From: Bryobacteraceae bacterium
GTDB lineage: Bacteria > Acidobacteriota > Terriglobia > Bryobacterales > Bryobacteraceae
NCBI GenBank assembly: GCA_041394945.1
Contig: JAWKHH010000001.1
Span: forward strand, 620,001 to 684,000
Direction of reading: 5' to 3'
DNA length: 64,000 nucleotides
The position numbers and the translations under genes were made by a program. Positions 27,191 to 35,635 of the stretch are shown in pieces; position 1 is the stretch's first letter, and each line of letters opens with the position of its first letter. The notes under the pieces were generated by a model, which ran no database searches, had not been told where the DNA came from, and saw only the letters and a program-made list of their open reading frames with translations.

Positions 27191-27841
27191 TTAGCGGTGG
27201 CACACCGAGCAATCGGTCAGCTTGCGAACCTTGTATTCTTCGACAAGCCGCGGACCGATCACGCTCTGAGGTTCCGCCGGTTGATACTCCATGTTGAAAA
27301 CTTCGCTCTTCGGGCGGATATATTTTTCCGGCGCCCGATGACAATCGAGGCACCATTCCATAAAGAGAGTGTTCTGCTGATGGAGGAGCGCCATTTGGTC
27401 GACGCGCCCGTGGCAGACCGCGCACGACATGCCCTTCGCCACGTGAATGCTGTGGTTGAAGAACACGAAGTTCGGAAGATCATGCACGCGCGTCCACTGC
27501 AGCGACTTGCCGCTCCGGAAGCTCTCCCGCACCGGTTCGAGGATCGGAGCGTCCGCCCAGATCTGCGAGTGGCAGCTCATGCAAGTCTCCGTCGGCGGCA
27601 CGCCGGCGAAGGACGACGTCTCCACCGACGTATGGCAATAACGGCAATCGAGCCCCATGCCAGCCACATGGTGCTTGTGCGTAAACATGACAGGTTGATC
27701 CACAGTCACGCCGGCGTTGGAAACGAATGGCGATCGGGCGATGGCGAACACGGCACCACCGAGCCCGGCCGCCAGGGCCAGGCCGACCACGATACTACTT
27801 CGTGCAAACGCGTTTGTGCTGGGACGAAAGATCTGAGCCAT
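27191..27841 (-). CDS. actA: ActA, pentahaem cytochrome c subunit of alternative complex III
   Basis: A 216-residue protein with an N-terminal membrane anchor (about 15-35) and five CxxCH haem motifs: CRYCH, CMSCH, CAVCH, CLDCH and CSVCH. Five haems and the segment MFTHKHHVAGMGLDCRYCH are the ActA signature. The start is preceded by GGGAGGGAAG directly before the ATG, a strong ribosome-binding site. It is the first gene of the act-sco-cox operon. ActA receives electrons from ActB and hands them to ActE or the oxidase cytochrome. Confidence 0.96.
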   Translation of the reverse strand: MAQIFRPSTNAFARSSIVVGLALAAGLGGAVFAIARSPFVSNAGVTVDQPVMFTHKHHVAGMGLDCRYCHTSVETSSFAGVPPTETCMSCHSQIWADAPILEPVRESFRSGKSLQWTRVHDLPNFVFFNHSIHVAKGMSCAVCHGRVDQMALLHQQNTLFMEWCLDCHRAPEKYIRPKSEVFNMEYQPAEPQSVIGPRLVEEYKVRKLTDCSVCHR

Positions 27842-27928
27842 CTTCCCTCCCTAGGGTCGAAACGCTGGGGCTTTTCGCCCGTCTGAGATTAGGGTTGAAT
27901 CCAGAAGCAAGAAATGTAACAAGGCGCT

Positions 27929-27958
27929 ATTATCACACATCCCTTCCGGTGTAGTCTA
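27929..27958 (-). promoter_or_regulatory. Extended -10 promoter for the act-sco-cox operon
   Basis: On the minus strand TAGACT (27958-27953) is followed after 18 bases by GATAAT (27934-27929), and a TG dinucleotide one base before the -10 makes it an extended -10 (TGTGATAAT). It lies about 90 bases upstream of actA in the correct orientation. It is a sequence match only, but it is the best candidate in this gap. Confidence 0.5.
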
Positions 27959-28025
27959 CGCAGAGCCCGGCTCGTCTCAGAGATTGTTGATACGTTTTCG
28001 TGACAAGTGTGGGGAGAAATACGAA

Positions 28026-28055
28026 ACGCCTGCGGACCTCCGGACCCGCAGGCGT
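28026..28055 (-). terminator. Terminator-like hairpin downstream of the ankyrin gene
   Basis: Perfect 10-bp stem: ACGCCTGCGG (28026-28035) pairs with CCGCAGGCGT (28046-28055) around a 10-base loop. Read on the minus strand, the stem is followed by TTTCGTATTTC, a weak T-rich tract. It would end transcripts from the ankyrin gene before the act promoter. The short T-tract makes an intrinsic terminator plausible but not certain. Confidence 0.5.
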
Positions 28056-28173
28056 CGATGTGTGAGGCACGGTGGCCTCGGTGTTCTTTTAATCTGCCGT
28101 GGATTGCGCGAAAGATCAACGCCCTCAGAGGCAGGAAAGGCTGAGCCCCAAATAGGGGTAGGACCGGCTGGAA

Positions 28174-28215
28174 CGTTCCAAACGCCACTTTTAGCGTTCC
28201 AAACGCCGCTTTTGG
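28174..28215. repeat. 21-base direct tandem repeat (two copies)
   Basis: Two adjacent 21-base units, 28174-28194 and 28195-28215, identical at 19 of 21 positions and both starting CGTTCCAAACGCC. The first unit overlaps the palindrome GGAACGTTCC (28170-28179). In one minus-strand frame it reads KSGVWNA-KSGVWNV. It lies outside any credible gene, about 70 bases past the ankyrin stop codon. Confidence 0.8.
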
Positions 28216-28284
28216 AGAGCATCAAGGCGCGACGGCGAGCGGTGGTAGCGTGGAAAAACCTGCTGGGCTCGCCTCCCGCGCGAG

Positions 28285-29787
28285 CTATCCCGATCGCTCT
28301 CTTCCAATACCGGGCGGCTCCAGCGCGTTCATCAAATAGTCTCGTACTTCGGTCTGTCCGAAATGGTTCGCGGCCGCTACTGCGGTGGAGCGATAGAGGT
28401 CCTCCTCGATGGCGCGATCCGCGCCGCGTTCGACGAGCAGCCGAACGACGGCCATATTGCCGTACTGAGCGGCGAGGTGGAGGGCGGTGATTCCTTGACC
28501 GTGGGTGAGTCCGCCGAAGGTCGCTTTCCGGTTGATATCCGCCCCGTGATCGAGCAGCCAGGCAACGGCTTCCGGGCGATTGCAGACCGATGCCCATATT
28601 AGCGGCGTGCCTCGATACGGATCGGCGTCCGGGCGCGCACCGGCTCTCACCAGCCGGTCCAGCACTTCCAAACGATTGCCCTTACAGGCCCACACGAGCG
28701 CTTCGTCAAGCACCTCCTGCGGATCCGGCGAGGGATTCCAATCCGGGAACCCAGAGTGCGGCCGGTAGAAGCCTCGGGCCGCGCCGGCATCGGGAGTGAG
28801 CGCGCCATCGGGCCGGAAGCACGCATCGACGAGGTCCAAGCGGCCGAGCCCCGCGGCAGCGCGGAGATTGTTCGGAGCGACCGCATCGCGGCCCAGTACG
28901 TCCGCCACCTCGCGATGTCCCCAGAACAGCGCAACGATGAGCGGGCTGCCGCCCGAGCCGTGCGCTTCCGCGTCGAGCTCCGCGCCTTTTTCGATCAGCA
29001 ACGCGGCGATATCGCACCGGTTGGCGTAGGCGGCCTGGTGAAGCGGCGTCCAACCGCGGTTGTTGGCCTGATTCACATCGGCGCCGGACGCCAGCAGCGC
29101 TTCGATGGAAGAAAGGCCGCCGTTCCCATCCGGCTTACCGGCTAGACTGACGGCGAGATTCAGAAGGGTATTGCCATTCGTGCCGCGCTCCAAGGCCAAG
29201 CGAGGATGCGTTTGCAGGAGCACTTTGAAGCGGCTGTCGGCGCCGGATCGGAGTGCGGCGAACGCGTTCATGAAGGGCTCAGCAGCCGCGGCAGCCACGT
29301 TCACGGCGAGGTCGTTCACGCGGGCCGCAAGGGCGTCCCAAGTGTCGAAACCGTGCTCCCTGGCGTAGACCAATCGGGCATCCTCTTCGGTGAAAGGCGC
29401 TTGGCGGATTTCCTCGTCGCTCCGATCGTGGAAGCGTGGGTGCCATTCTCGAATTTGTTCGAGCGCGGGTCCGGCCGAATGGCGCGCCCGCAGCAGACCG
29501 TGAGCACGGTCCGAAATCCAGGCGAGGTTCGCTTCGAAGAGTTGAGTGTGGGCCACGCCCGCGGCCGGATCGGCGTGAGCCTTCAGCTTGGGCCAACTGG
29601 CAAATCCCTGTTCACGAGCGAGAGCAAACTGCGCATCGTGCAAAGACAAGAGGAGGCGTAGTTCGCGATCGTCCGAGGTTGCCCAGCGCGTCTGATGCCG
29701 GCGCAGCCGAGCAGCGGCTTCGGTGTTTCCAGAGCGAATCGCCCGCAAGAGTTCGCGGGCCTGTTTTGCGTGTTGTTCGAGGTCCAT
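28285..29787 (-). CDS. Ankyrin-repeat protein
   Basis: About 500 residues. The N-terminal 150 residues are helical and contain a duplicated unit ending in REQGFASWPKLKAH and REHGFDTWDALAARV, a motif often found before ankyrin arrays. Ankyrin-like units follow from about residue 200, e.g. GADVNQANNRGWTPLHQAA, GADINRKATFGG...GITALHLAAQYGN and GADRAIEEDLYRSTAVAAA. There is no signal peptide, so it is probably cytoplasmic and binds a protein partner. ATG 29787 follows AAGGAG with 6-base spacing and is preferred to an ATG 21 bases upstream. Function unknown. Confidence 0.85.
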   Translation of the reverse strand: MDLEQHAKQARELLRAIRSGNTEAAARLRRHQTRWATSDDRELRLLLSLHDAQFALAREQGFASWPKLKAHADPAAGVAHTQLFEANLAWISDRAHGLLRARHSAGPALEQIREWHPRFHDRSDEEIRQAPFTEEDARLVYAREHGFDTWDALAARVNDLAVNVAAAAAEPFMNAFAALRSGADSRFKVLLQTHPRLALERGTNGNTLLNLAVSLAGKPDGNGGLSSIEALLASGADVNQANNRGWTPLHQAAYANRCDIAALLIEKGAELDAEAHGSGGSPLIVALFWGHREVADVLGRDAVAPNNLRAAAGLGRLDLVDACFRPDGALTPDAGAARGFYRPHSGFPDWNPSPDPQEVLDEALVWACKGNRLEVLDRLVRAGARPDADPYRGTPLIWASVCNRPEAVAWLLDHGADINRKATFGGLTHGQGITALHLAAQYGNMAVVRLLVERGADRAIEEDLYRSTAVAAANHFGQTEVRDYLMNALEPPGIGRERSG

Positions 29788-29904
29788 GACCGGCTCCTTC
29801 GTCTGCAAGCGATGTCGCCGGCGCGCCGGAGCCGGGTCAGCCGGTTGGAGATTCTTACCGGATTGCGATTCGGCGGAGGCGGTTCTCGTCGTCCACTTGA
29901 CGGG

Positions 29905-30555
29905 CTACTTTGTTGTGTCGACCCCGGTGATCGCGCGGACGGCGGATTCGAGCTCCTGAACGCGGCGGCGGAGGTCGTCGATTTCCTGGGATTGGGGGTC
30001 CGGCAGATTGCCGTGTTCAAGCTGTTCGCCTTCAGCGACGCCGTGGCGGCGGACGACCTTGCCGGGGATCCCGACAACGGTGGAATGAGGCGGGACGTCG
30101 CGGACGACGACCGAGCCGGCGCCGATCTTGCACCAGTCGCCGACGGTGATGTTGCCGAGGACCTTGGCGCCAGTGCCAATGACGACGCCGTTGCCGAGCG
30201 TGGGGTGGCGCTTCCCGCGTTCCTTGCCGGTGCCGCCGAGGGTGACGCCCTGGTAGAGGAGCACGTCATCACCGATTACGGTGGTTTCTCCGATGACGAC
30301 GCCCATGCCGTGATCGATGAAGAACCGGCGGCCGATGCGGGCGCCGGGATGAATTTCGATTCCGGTGAGAGAGCGGCTGACCTGAGACACGATGCGTCCG
30401 AGGAGGGGGAAGCCGCCGCGATAGAGGCGATGGGCAAGGCGGTGAAGGAGTACGGCGTGGAAGCCGGGGTAGCAAAGGACGATCTCGAGGCGGCTTTTGG
30501 CCGCGGGATCTTCGCGGAAGATGGTGTCGAACTGCTCGCGGACAGACGAGAACAT
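29905..30555 (-). CDS. cysE: Serine O-acetyltransferase
   Basis: A 216-residue enzyme making O-acetyl-L-serine from serine and acetyl-CoA, the first step of cysteine synthesis. After a helical N-terminal domain come left-handed beta-helix hexapeptide repeats (IHPGARIGRRFFIDHGMGVVIGET, GVTLGGTGKERGKRHPTLGNGVVIGTGAKVLGNI). The catalytic His is in IDHGMG and the closing motif GIPGKVVRRHG is present. A short coiled-coil-like tail follows (about 185-208). It is a single gene, divergent from the secreted protein gene at 30708, with 152 bases between. Length is short like the bacterial epsP-type CysE group. Confidence 0.95.
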   Translation of the reverse strand: MFSSVREQFDTIFREDPAAKSRLEIVLCYPGFHAVLLHRLAHRLYRGGFPLLGRIVSQVSRSLTGIEIHPGARIGRRFFIDHGMGVVIGETTVIGDDVLLYQGVTLGGTGKERGKRHPTLGNGVVIGTGAKVLGNITVGDWCKIGAGSVVVRDVPPHSTVVGIPGKVVRRHGVAEGEQLEHGNLPDPQSQEIDDLRRRVQELESAVRAITGVDTTK

Positions 30556-30707
30556 GCGGTGATTCCGGACGGCTAGGAACGTAACTTCTATTATGGGTCA
30601 ACGGCGGCGATTCCACGGCCCCCCCATGTTATGATCGTTGAGGCGCGACGGACTTTTCATTTTCCATCGACCTTCCCGAGCGGTTCCCGCGTCGTTCCAT
30701 CCATAGC

Positions 30708-32486
30708 ATGCGCATTACAACTTCTCTCCTTCCCTTGTTGACTTTGCTTTCGGCCGTGGCGCCGATGCATGCCGCGATCCGGCTGCGGTTGGGCGATACG
30801 GTGGTCGGTCCGGTGGTGGTTTCCCAGGGCGGAAACGCAGCCAACCGGGTGATTGAAGCATACGCGGCGGGCGACGACGGTTTGAACGCGTTGGCGACGA
30901 ACGGTCCGGACCGGTTGAATCTCACGCTCACATCGACGGCGCCGTGGGTGCGGGCGACGGCCGGGGGACTGCGGGCCTGCTTCGGACGGGAACGGGAGTG
31001 TGTCCCATTGACGATCGCGTTTTCGACGCAGCAGTTGACCGCCGGGCGTCATACGGCAACGATCCAAGTCGCGGATGCGAACGTGCTGGACGCGCCGCAG
31101 AACATATTGGTGATCGTGCAGGTGGGCGCGGTGGCGCCGGCGACGGTGAATCTGTACACGCCGCCAGACGGATCGACGGACAGTTTCGAGTTTTCGGTGA
31201 ACGACGCGCTCAGCGTCTCGCCGACGACGCAAAGCGGCGGCAACTGGCTCTCGCTGACCCTGCACAGCGACACGAGCTTCGATTTCGTGAAGCCGTACCG
31301 GATCAACGCGAAACATGTCGAGGGCCTGGCCGAGGGCGCCTACCGCGGCGCGGTGCCGATTCCGAACAATCCGGTGGCGGTGACGTATCAGGTGACGTCG
31401 AACCCGATTGCCGATGTCTCCGAACGGCGGCTGCGCTTCCGGTTGGCGCAGAACTCGACGAAACTCTCGCGGACGCTCCGCGTGTTCAATCGCGGCCGGG
31501 GGACGTTCACGTTCAGCGCGGTGGAAGCGAAGGTGGACGCGGGCGGCGATTGGCTGAAGGCAGAGAAGGTGGAGAACGCGAACTTTGTGACGGTGACCGT
31601 GGACGCGGCGAGCGCGAGTCCGGGTGTTTATACGGGGAGCGTCGCGTTGACGACGAACGGGGTGAACAGCCCGCTGACGATTCCGGTGGAGTTCGAGGTG
31701 GTGGCGCAAGGCGCTCCTTCGATCGACTATCTGGGCGTATTGGAGAACGCGGACTTTCTGGAAGGAGACGTGATCGCCGCGGGTGGGATCATCGCGATCA
31801 AAGGCGAGCAGCTTTATTACGGGGAACCAAAGCTCAGTTCGGAAGCGCAGGCGCCGACGGATTTCGATGGCGTGCGCATATTTGTGAACGACCAGCCGGC
31901 TCCGGTGTACTTCATCTCGTACAACCAGGTGAACGCGCAGGCGCCGTATGGGATCCGGCCCGGCGAGGGCGTGGTGCGGGTGGAGCGCGGGGCGACCCGG
32001 GGCAACGGGGTAACGGCTCGGTTCGTGGCAGCGTCGCCGAAGTTCCTGAAGCTTCGCTTGCGCGACGCCGGAATCAACATTCCGGAGTTTCGCGATTACT
32101 TCGCAATTGCGTTCAATCCGGACGGGTCGCTCTCGCTGCCTCGGGATCTCGGGTTCCCGAACAGCCGGCCATCGAAGCGGGGTGAGACGATTGTGATGTA
32201 CGGATTCGGATTCGGGCAAACGGACCCGGCATCGACAGCGGGACGTCCGGCGCCGGCGACGGAGTTGCGGCCGGTGGCATCAGGATTGAAGCGCGTCTAC
32301 TTCGGCGCTCTGGCGCTGAACTCCGGCGTGCCGATCGATGCTTCCTACGTCGGGCTGATCCCGGGGTTCTTCGGGGTGTACCAGATGAACGTGGTAGTAC
32401 CGGACGAGAGCGTATCCGGCGACGTCCCGGTTCGGCTGCAGTTGGATACCGTGGCCAGCGAGTATGCGCTGGTGGCGGTGGAGTAG
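30708..32486 (+). CDS. Secreted beta-sandwich protein with Solibacter-type C-terminal domain (TIGR03437-like)
   Basis: A 592-residue exported protein (signal peptide 1-22, cut after MHA). Residues 23-340 are tandem beta-sandwich units resembling BACON/Ig-like modules, and the last about 240 residues form the C-terminal domain common in Solibacter exported proteins: VLENADFLEGDVIAAGGIIAIKG, PAPVYFISYNQVNAQAPYG, YGFGFGQTDP and GLIPGFFGVYQMNVVVPD. The family is known to be abundant in Bryobacterales, but its role is not known. No catalytic motif is visible. Possibly a cell-surface or matrix protein. Confidence 0.85.
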   Translation: MRITTSLLPLLTLLSAVAPMHAAIRLRLGDTVVGPVVVSQGGNAANRVIEAYAAGDDGLNALATNGPDRLNLTLTSTAPWVRATAGGLRACFGRERECVPLTIAFSTQQLTAGRHTATIQVADANVLDAPQNILVIVQVGAVAPATVNLYTPPDGSTDSFEFSVNDALSVSPTTQSGGNWLSLTLHSDTSFDFVKPYRINAKHVEGLAEGAYRGAVPIPNNPVAVTYQVTSNPIADVSERRLRFRLAQNSTKLSRTLRVFNRGRGTFTFSAVEAKVDAGGDWLKAEKVENANFVTVTVDAASASPGVYTGSVALTTNGVNSPLTIPVEFEVVAQGAPSIDYLGVLENADFLEGDVIAAGGIIAIKGEQLYYGEPKLSSEAQAPTDFDGVRIFVNDQPAPVYFISYNQVNAQAPYGIRPGEGVVRVERGATRGNGVTARFVAASPKFLKLRLRDAGINIPEFRDYFAIAFNPDGSLSLPRDLGFPNSRPSKRGETIVMYGFGFGQTDPASTAGRPAPATELRPVASGLKRVYFGALALNSGVPIDASYVGLIPGFFGVYQMNVVVPDESVSGDVPVRLQLDTVASEYALVAVE

Positions 32487-32495
32487 GCGGCGCCG

Positions 32496-33593
32496 ATGAC
32501 CGAACGGCTCTACTACGACGATGCGTATCTGAGCCGCTTCGAGGCAGCGGTGGTGGAGTGCGACGGGGGGACGGTGTGGCTGGACCGGACGGCGTTCTAT
32601 CCGACGTCGGGCGGGCAAGCGAATGACACCGGTCTGATCGGCGAGGCGCGTGTGTTGGACGTGATCGACGAAGGGGAGCGGATCGCGCATCGGGTGGACA
32701 AGGCCGTGGGCGCGGGTCCGGTGGAATGCGCGATCGATTGGACGCGCCGGTTCGATCACATGCAGCAGCATACGGGGCAGCATCTGCTTTCGGCTGTGTT
32801 TGCGGGGCTGCACGGAGCCGTAACGGTGAGCGTGCATTTCGGCGCGGATATCTCAACGATTGAACTGGAAGGCGCGGCGGTGACGCGCGAACAGATCGAG
32901 TCCGCGGAAACTGCCGCGAACGAAATCGTATTCGAGAACCGGCCCGTGACGGTGTGCTACCAGGAGGGCAGTGTAGGGCTGCGGAAGGAGTCCTCCCGCG
33001 AGGGGACGCTACGTGTGGTTACGATAGCGGACCTGGACCGGTCGGCCTGTGGCGGGACACACGTGCGCGGGACTGCGGAGGTCGGGCCGATCGCCATCGG
33101 GAAAACGGAGAAGATCCGGGGGAACCTGCGGATGGAGTTCCGTTGCGGGCATCGGGCGATCGCGGCGTGGAAGTCAGAGACGGCGGCGCTGGATGCCGCA
33201 CAGCGAGTCGCGGCGGCGAAGTTGGCGTCGGCGCAGAAGCAGCTCAGTAAGTTGACGGCCGAGATGGCGCGCATGCGGGGCCGTGAGCTGTACGCGGCGA
33301 CGGAGGCGGATGGGCGCGGACGTCGTGTGGCGCTGCAAGCGGTGGATGGCGGGATCGACGAGGCCGTGCGCGCGGAAGCGCATGCGTTCACCGAAGCGCC
33401 GGGCGCGATGTATGTGGCGGTGGCGGGGGCGACGGTGCTGGTGGCGTCGTCCGGCGAGGCGGCGAACGCGATGTTGAAACCGCACCTGGACGCCCAAGGC
33501 GGGCGGGGCGGCGGGAACGGGCGCGTCGCGCAGGGCACGTTCGCGTCACCCGAGGCGGCGCAGTCAGTGGCCGCGGTGCTTACTTCTTCTTGA
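32496..33593 (+). CDS. AlaX-type alanyl-tRNA editing hydrolase with DHHA1 domain
   Basis: A 365-residue stand-alone editing enzyme that hydrolyses mischarged Ser/Gly-tRNA(Ala). It has the AlaRS editing motifs: FYPTSGGQ, the zinc-binding HTGQHLLS (HxxxH) and CGGTHVRGTAEVG with Cys and His ligands. A coiled-coil linker (about 225-265) leads to a DHHA1-like domain ending in GGRGGGNGRVAQGTF. Long AlaX forms of this kind are known. It lies 9 bases after the upstream gene, probably co-transcribed by chance, and its 3' end overlaps the convergent RraA-like gene by 14 bases. Confidence 0.92.
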   Translation: MTERLYYDDAYLSRFEAAVVECDGGTVWLDRTAFYPTSGGQANDTGLIGEARVLDVIDEGERIAHRVDKAVGAGPVECAIDWTRRFDHMQQHTGQHLLSAVFAGLHGAVTVSVHFGADISTIELEGAAVTREQIESAETAANEIVFENRPVTVCYQEGSVGLRKESSREGTLRVVTIADLDRSACGGTHVRGTAEVGPIAIGKTEKIRGNLRMEFRCGHRAIAAWKSETAALDAAQRVAAAKLASAQKQLSKLTAEMARMRGRELYAATEADGRGRRVALQAVDGGIDEAVRAEAHAFTEAPGAMYVAVAGATVLVASSGEAANAMLKPHLDAQGGRGGGNGRVAQGTFASPEAAQSVAAVLTSS

Positions 33594-34464
33594 GCTTCTT
33601 CGCCTTGTACTCCTCATATTCCTTGAGGAGGGCGGGGTCCTTCGGGCGCGGATATAACTCCGAAGACTTATATCTCCCGGTGCTGAACTTACCTTTGGTC
33701 CACTCATCGTGGATGTGGGTTTCTTCGGCGCGATCCACGATTCTCTGGGCGAACTGCGGCGGAATGAAGTAGACGCCTTCGCGGTCCCCAAGGACAACAT
33801 CGCCTGGGAGGACCGAGGCGTTGCCGATCCTGATCGGGATGTTGTAGCCGGTGAGCTGGACATTGCCGATGGCGGCGGGGTGCGCGTGGCGCGTGTAGAC
33901 AGGCATGCCGAGAGGGTGGATGCCTTCGAGGTCGCGAATCGCGCCATCCACGACGATGCCGCCGTTGACGGTGGCGGATTTCACAGCCGCGGCGAGGTTA
34001 TCGCCGACGATGGTGCCGCCGTCGGACTTGCCGAAGAGGTCCACCACGAAGATGTCGCCGGGCTGGAGTTGGTCAATCACCCATTGGTGCGCCGACGCGG
34101 TGAAGTTGCGGAGCTTCATGTCCTGAAGGAGAAGATTGTTGAGATCGGGGCGTAGGGGCATGAATTGCGCGGTGACGGCGCGGCCGGTGAGCTTGACGCC
34201 GGGCTGGACGACGATCCAGCCGCCTTCGTACTGGTTCTCGTATTTCTGCCCGCGGAGCATGCCCCAGGCTTCTTCCATGGAGAGGCCGCGCACGCCTTCG
34301 AGGACGGCATCCGGAACTTTGGGGCGGCCATCGGCGAAGCGCTCGTAGCCGGTTTCGCGCGTGGCTTCAGCGGTGAGCGCGGTGAGCTGGTCTTTGTCGA
34401 GTTTGAACACCTGCGCTGACAACGGGAGAGCAGCGAGGAGCAGAATCAGATTCCTACAGGCCAT
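33580..34464 (-). CDS. Exported RraA-like / class II aldolase-family protein
   Basis: A 294-residue member of the RraA fold (HMG/CHA aldolase and RNase E-inhibitor relatives). Core motifs are GGTIVGDNLAAAVKSATVNGG and VVDGAIRDLEG; the R-D pair is the metal and substrate site in the aldolases. Unlike classical RraA it has a signal peptide (about 1-17, LILLLAALPLSAQ) and a C-terminal Lys-rich tail, so a periplasmic aldolase or decarboxylase is more likely than RNase regulation. It is the last gene of the pgk / dehydratase / RraA-like operon and overlaps the preceding gene by 11 bases. True substrate unknown. Confidence 0.8.
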   Translation of the reverse strand: MACRNLILLLAALPLSAQVFKLDKDQLTALTAEATRETGYERFADGRPKVPDAVLEGVRGLSMEEAWGMLRGQKYENQYEGGWIVVQPGVKLTGRAVTAQFMPLRPDLNNLLLQDMKLRNFTASAHQWVIDQLQPGDIFVVDLFGKSDGGTIVGDNLAAAVKSATVNGGIVVDGAIRDLEGIHPLGMPVYTRHAHPAAIGNVQLTGYNIPIRIGNASVLPGDVVLGDREGVYFIPPQFAQRIVDRAEETHIHDEWTKGKFSTGRYKSSELYPRPKDPALLKEYEEYKAKKLKKK

Positions 34465-35629
34465 TTTTCGTCAGGACCTCCTTTGGTATTTCGACGCCCA
34501 TTCCCGGCCCCTCTGGTGCACGATAATACCCCTTTTCGAACGGCGACGTAAACAAGGCCATCATTTCGTTGCCGGGCTCGCCGGTGCCGAAGCTTTCGGC
34601 CATGGGGCAGTTGTCGCTGGAGATAATCAACTGCATGCCGTAGACGCTGCCGCCGCGGTGCGGGATGACGGGGACCTTGCGCGCCGAGGCGAGGGTGGCG
34701 ACGCGGCGGCCGGTGGTGAGTCCGCCGGACCAGGTGAGATCGGGCTGGAGGAAATGGGCGGCTTCCTGACGGAGAAGGAGATCAAACCCGTAATGCGAGT
34801 ATTCGTGCTCTCCGCAGGCGATCTTGGTTCCGGTAACATCGCGGCACAACTTTTCGTAGCCAGCGATGTCGTCGGGGAGGATGGGTTCCTCAATGAAGTG
34901 GAGGCCGACGCCGGAGTCGGCGAGGCGTTCGGCGGCGTCGAGGGTGAAGGGCACTGTCCAACGGCAGAGACAATCGATCATGAGGAGCGCATCCGGGCCG
35001 ACGGTTTCGCGGGCCACCTTGAGGACTTCGACGATCTTATCCATGGCCGAGTCGCCGTCGTCGGGTCCGATGTCCATGGGCCACTTGAAGGCCTTGAAGC
35101 CGAGCTTCATGCCGAGTTCGAGGTTCTTGCCGGTGAAGTAGGCGAGCGCCTTTTCCTTCACCGGGCCGCCCATGAGGCGGTGCGCGGGGAGGCCGGCGTG
35201 TTTACCGGCGATGTCCCATAGGGCGAGGTCGATGCCGCTCATGGCCATGATGACGACGCCCTTGCGCCCATAGAAGGACGTGGAGGCGAACATCTGATCC
35301 CAGAGCAATTCCGTGTTGAGCGGGTTTGCACCGAGGAGGAGATCCTTGAGATGGTTCTCTATGATGTAGCACGCTGCGCCGCCACCCCCGCCGAGGCCGT
35401 AGCCGGCGATGCCATGATCCGTTTTGATCTCGACGAGAATGGAGCCGGACAACTGCGAGAAAGGCCCAAACCAGCGGGAACGGGCGGGGTCATGATCTCC
35501 CTTGAAGTTACTAACTCCGAAGCGGCTGGTTGGCAGCAGCCGGAACGGGACGGCTTTGACCGATGTGATCTTCACCTTGGTGCTCCGGCTGGCGGCCGCC
35601 TGCATGAGAAACACACGGCGCGATATCAT
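34454..35629 (-). CDS. Enolase-superfamily sugar-acid dehydratase, L-rhamnonate dehydratase-like
   Basis: A 391-residue mandelate racemase/enolase-family enzyme. The Mg ligands are in LLMIDCL (Asp), FIEEPI (Glu) and ACGEHEYSHYG (Glu); GEHEY plus a following YGF resembles the RhmD group, as does KWPMDIGPDDGDSAMD. A His in VPVIPHRGGSVYG is the probable catalytic base. The first about 15 residues (ISRRVFLMQAAA) look like a Tat-type signal, suggesting export. It sits between pgk (6-base gap) and the RraA-like gene (11-base overlap). The exact acid-sugar substrate is inferred. Confidence 0.82.
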   Translation of the reverse strand: MISRRVFLMQAAASRSTKVKITSVKAVPFRLLPTSRFGVSNFKGDHDPARSRWFGPFSQLSGSILVEIKTDHGIAGYGLGGGGGAACYIIENHLKDLLLGANPLNTELLWDQMFASTSFYGRKGVVIMAMSGIDLALWDIAGKHAGLPAHRLMGGPVKEKALAYFTGKNLELGMKLGFKAFKWPMDIGPDDGDSAMDKIVEVLKVARETVGPDALLMIDCLCRWTVPFTLDAAERLADSGVGLHFIEEPILPDDIAGYEKLCRDVTGTKIACGEHEYSHYGFDLLLRQEAAHFLQPDLTWSGGLTTGRRVATLASARKVPVIPHRGGSVYGMQLIISSDNCPMAESFGTGEPGNEMMALFTSPFEKGYYRAPEGPGMGVEIPKEVLTKNGL

Positions 35630-35635
35630 CGGGGT

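Larger units (their letters stand above)
27842..28284. other. 443-base non-coding stretch upstream of the act operon
   Basis: No convincing gene is present. Open frames here have no family resemblance and no ribosome-binding sites. It holds the actA ribosome-binding site and candidate promoter (27929-27958), a strong hairpin (28026-28055), a 10-base palindrome GGAACGTTCC (28170-28179) and a 21-base tandem repeat (28174-28215). Confidence 0.7.

Noticed and set aside
27977..28597. Minus-strand frame covering the 21-base repeat as a gene
   Set aside because: It runs out of frame through the ankyrin gene's 3' end, has no ribosome-binding site and no recognisable domain.
30556..30707. Promoter boxes TTGACC and TATGAT between cysE and the TIGR03437-type gene
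   Set aside because: Hexamers exist but no pair has acceptable spacing, so no promoter is called.
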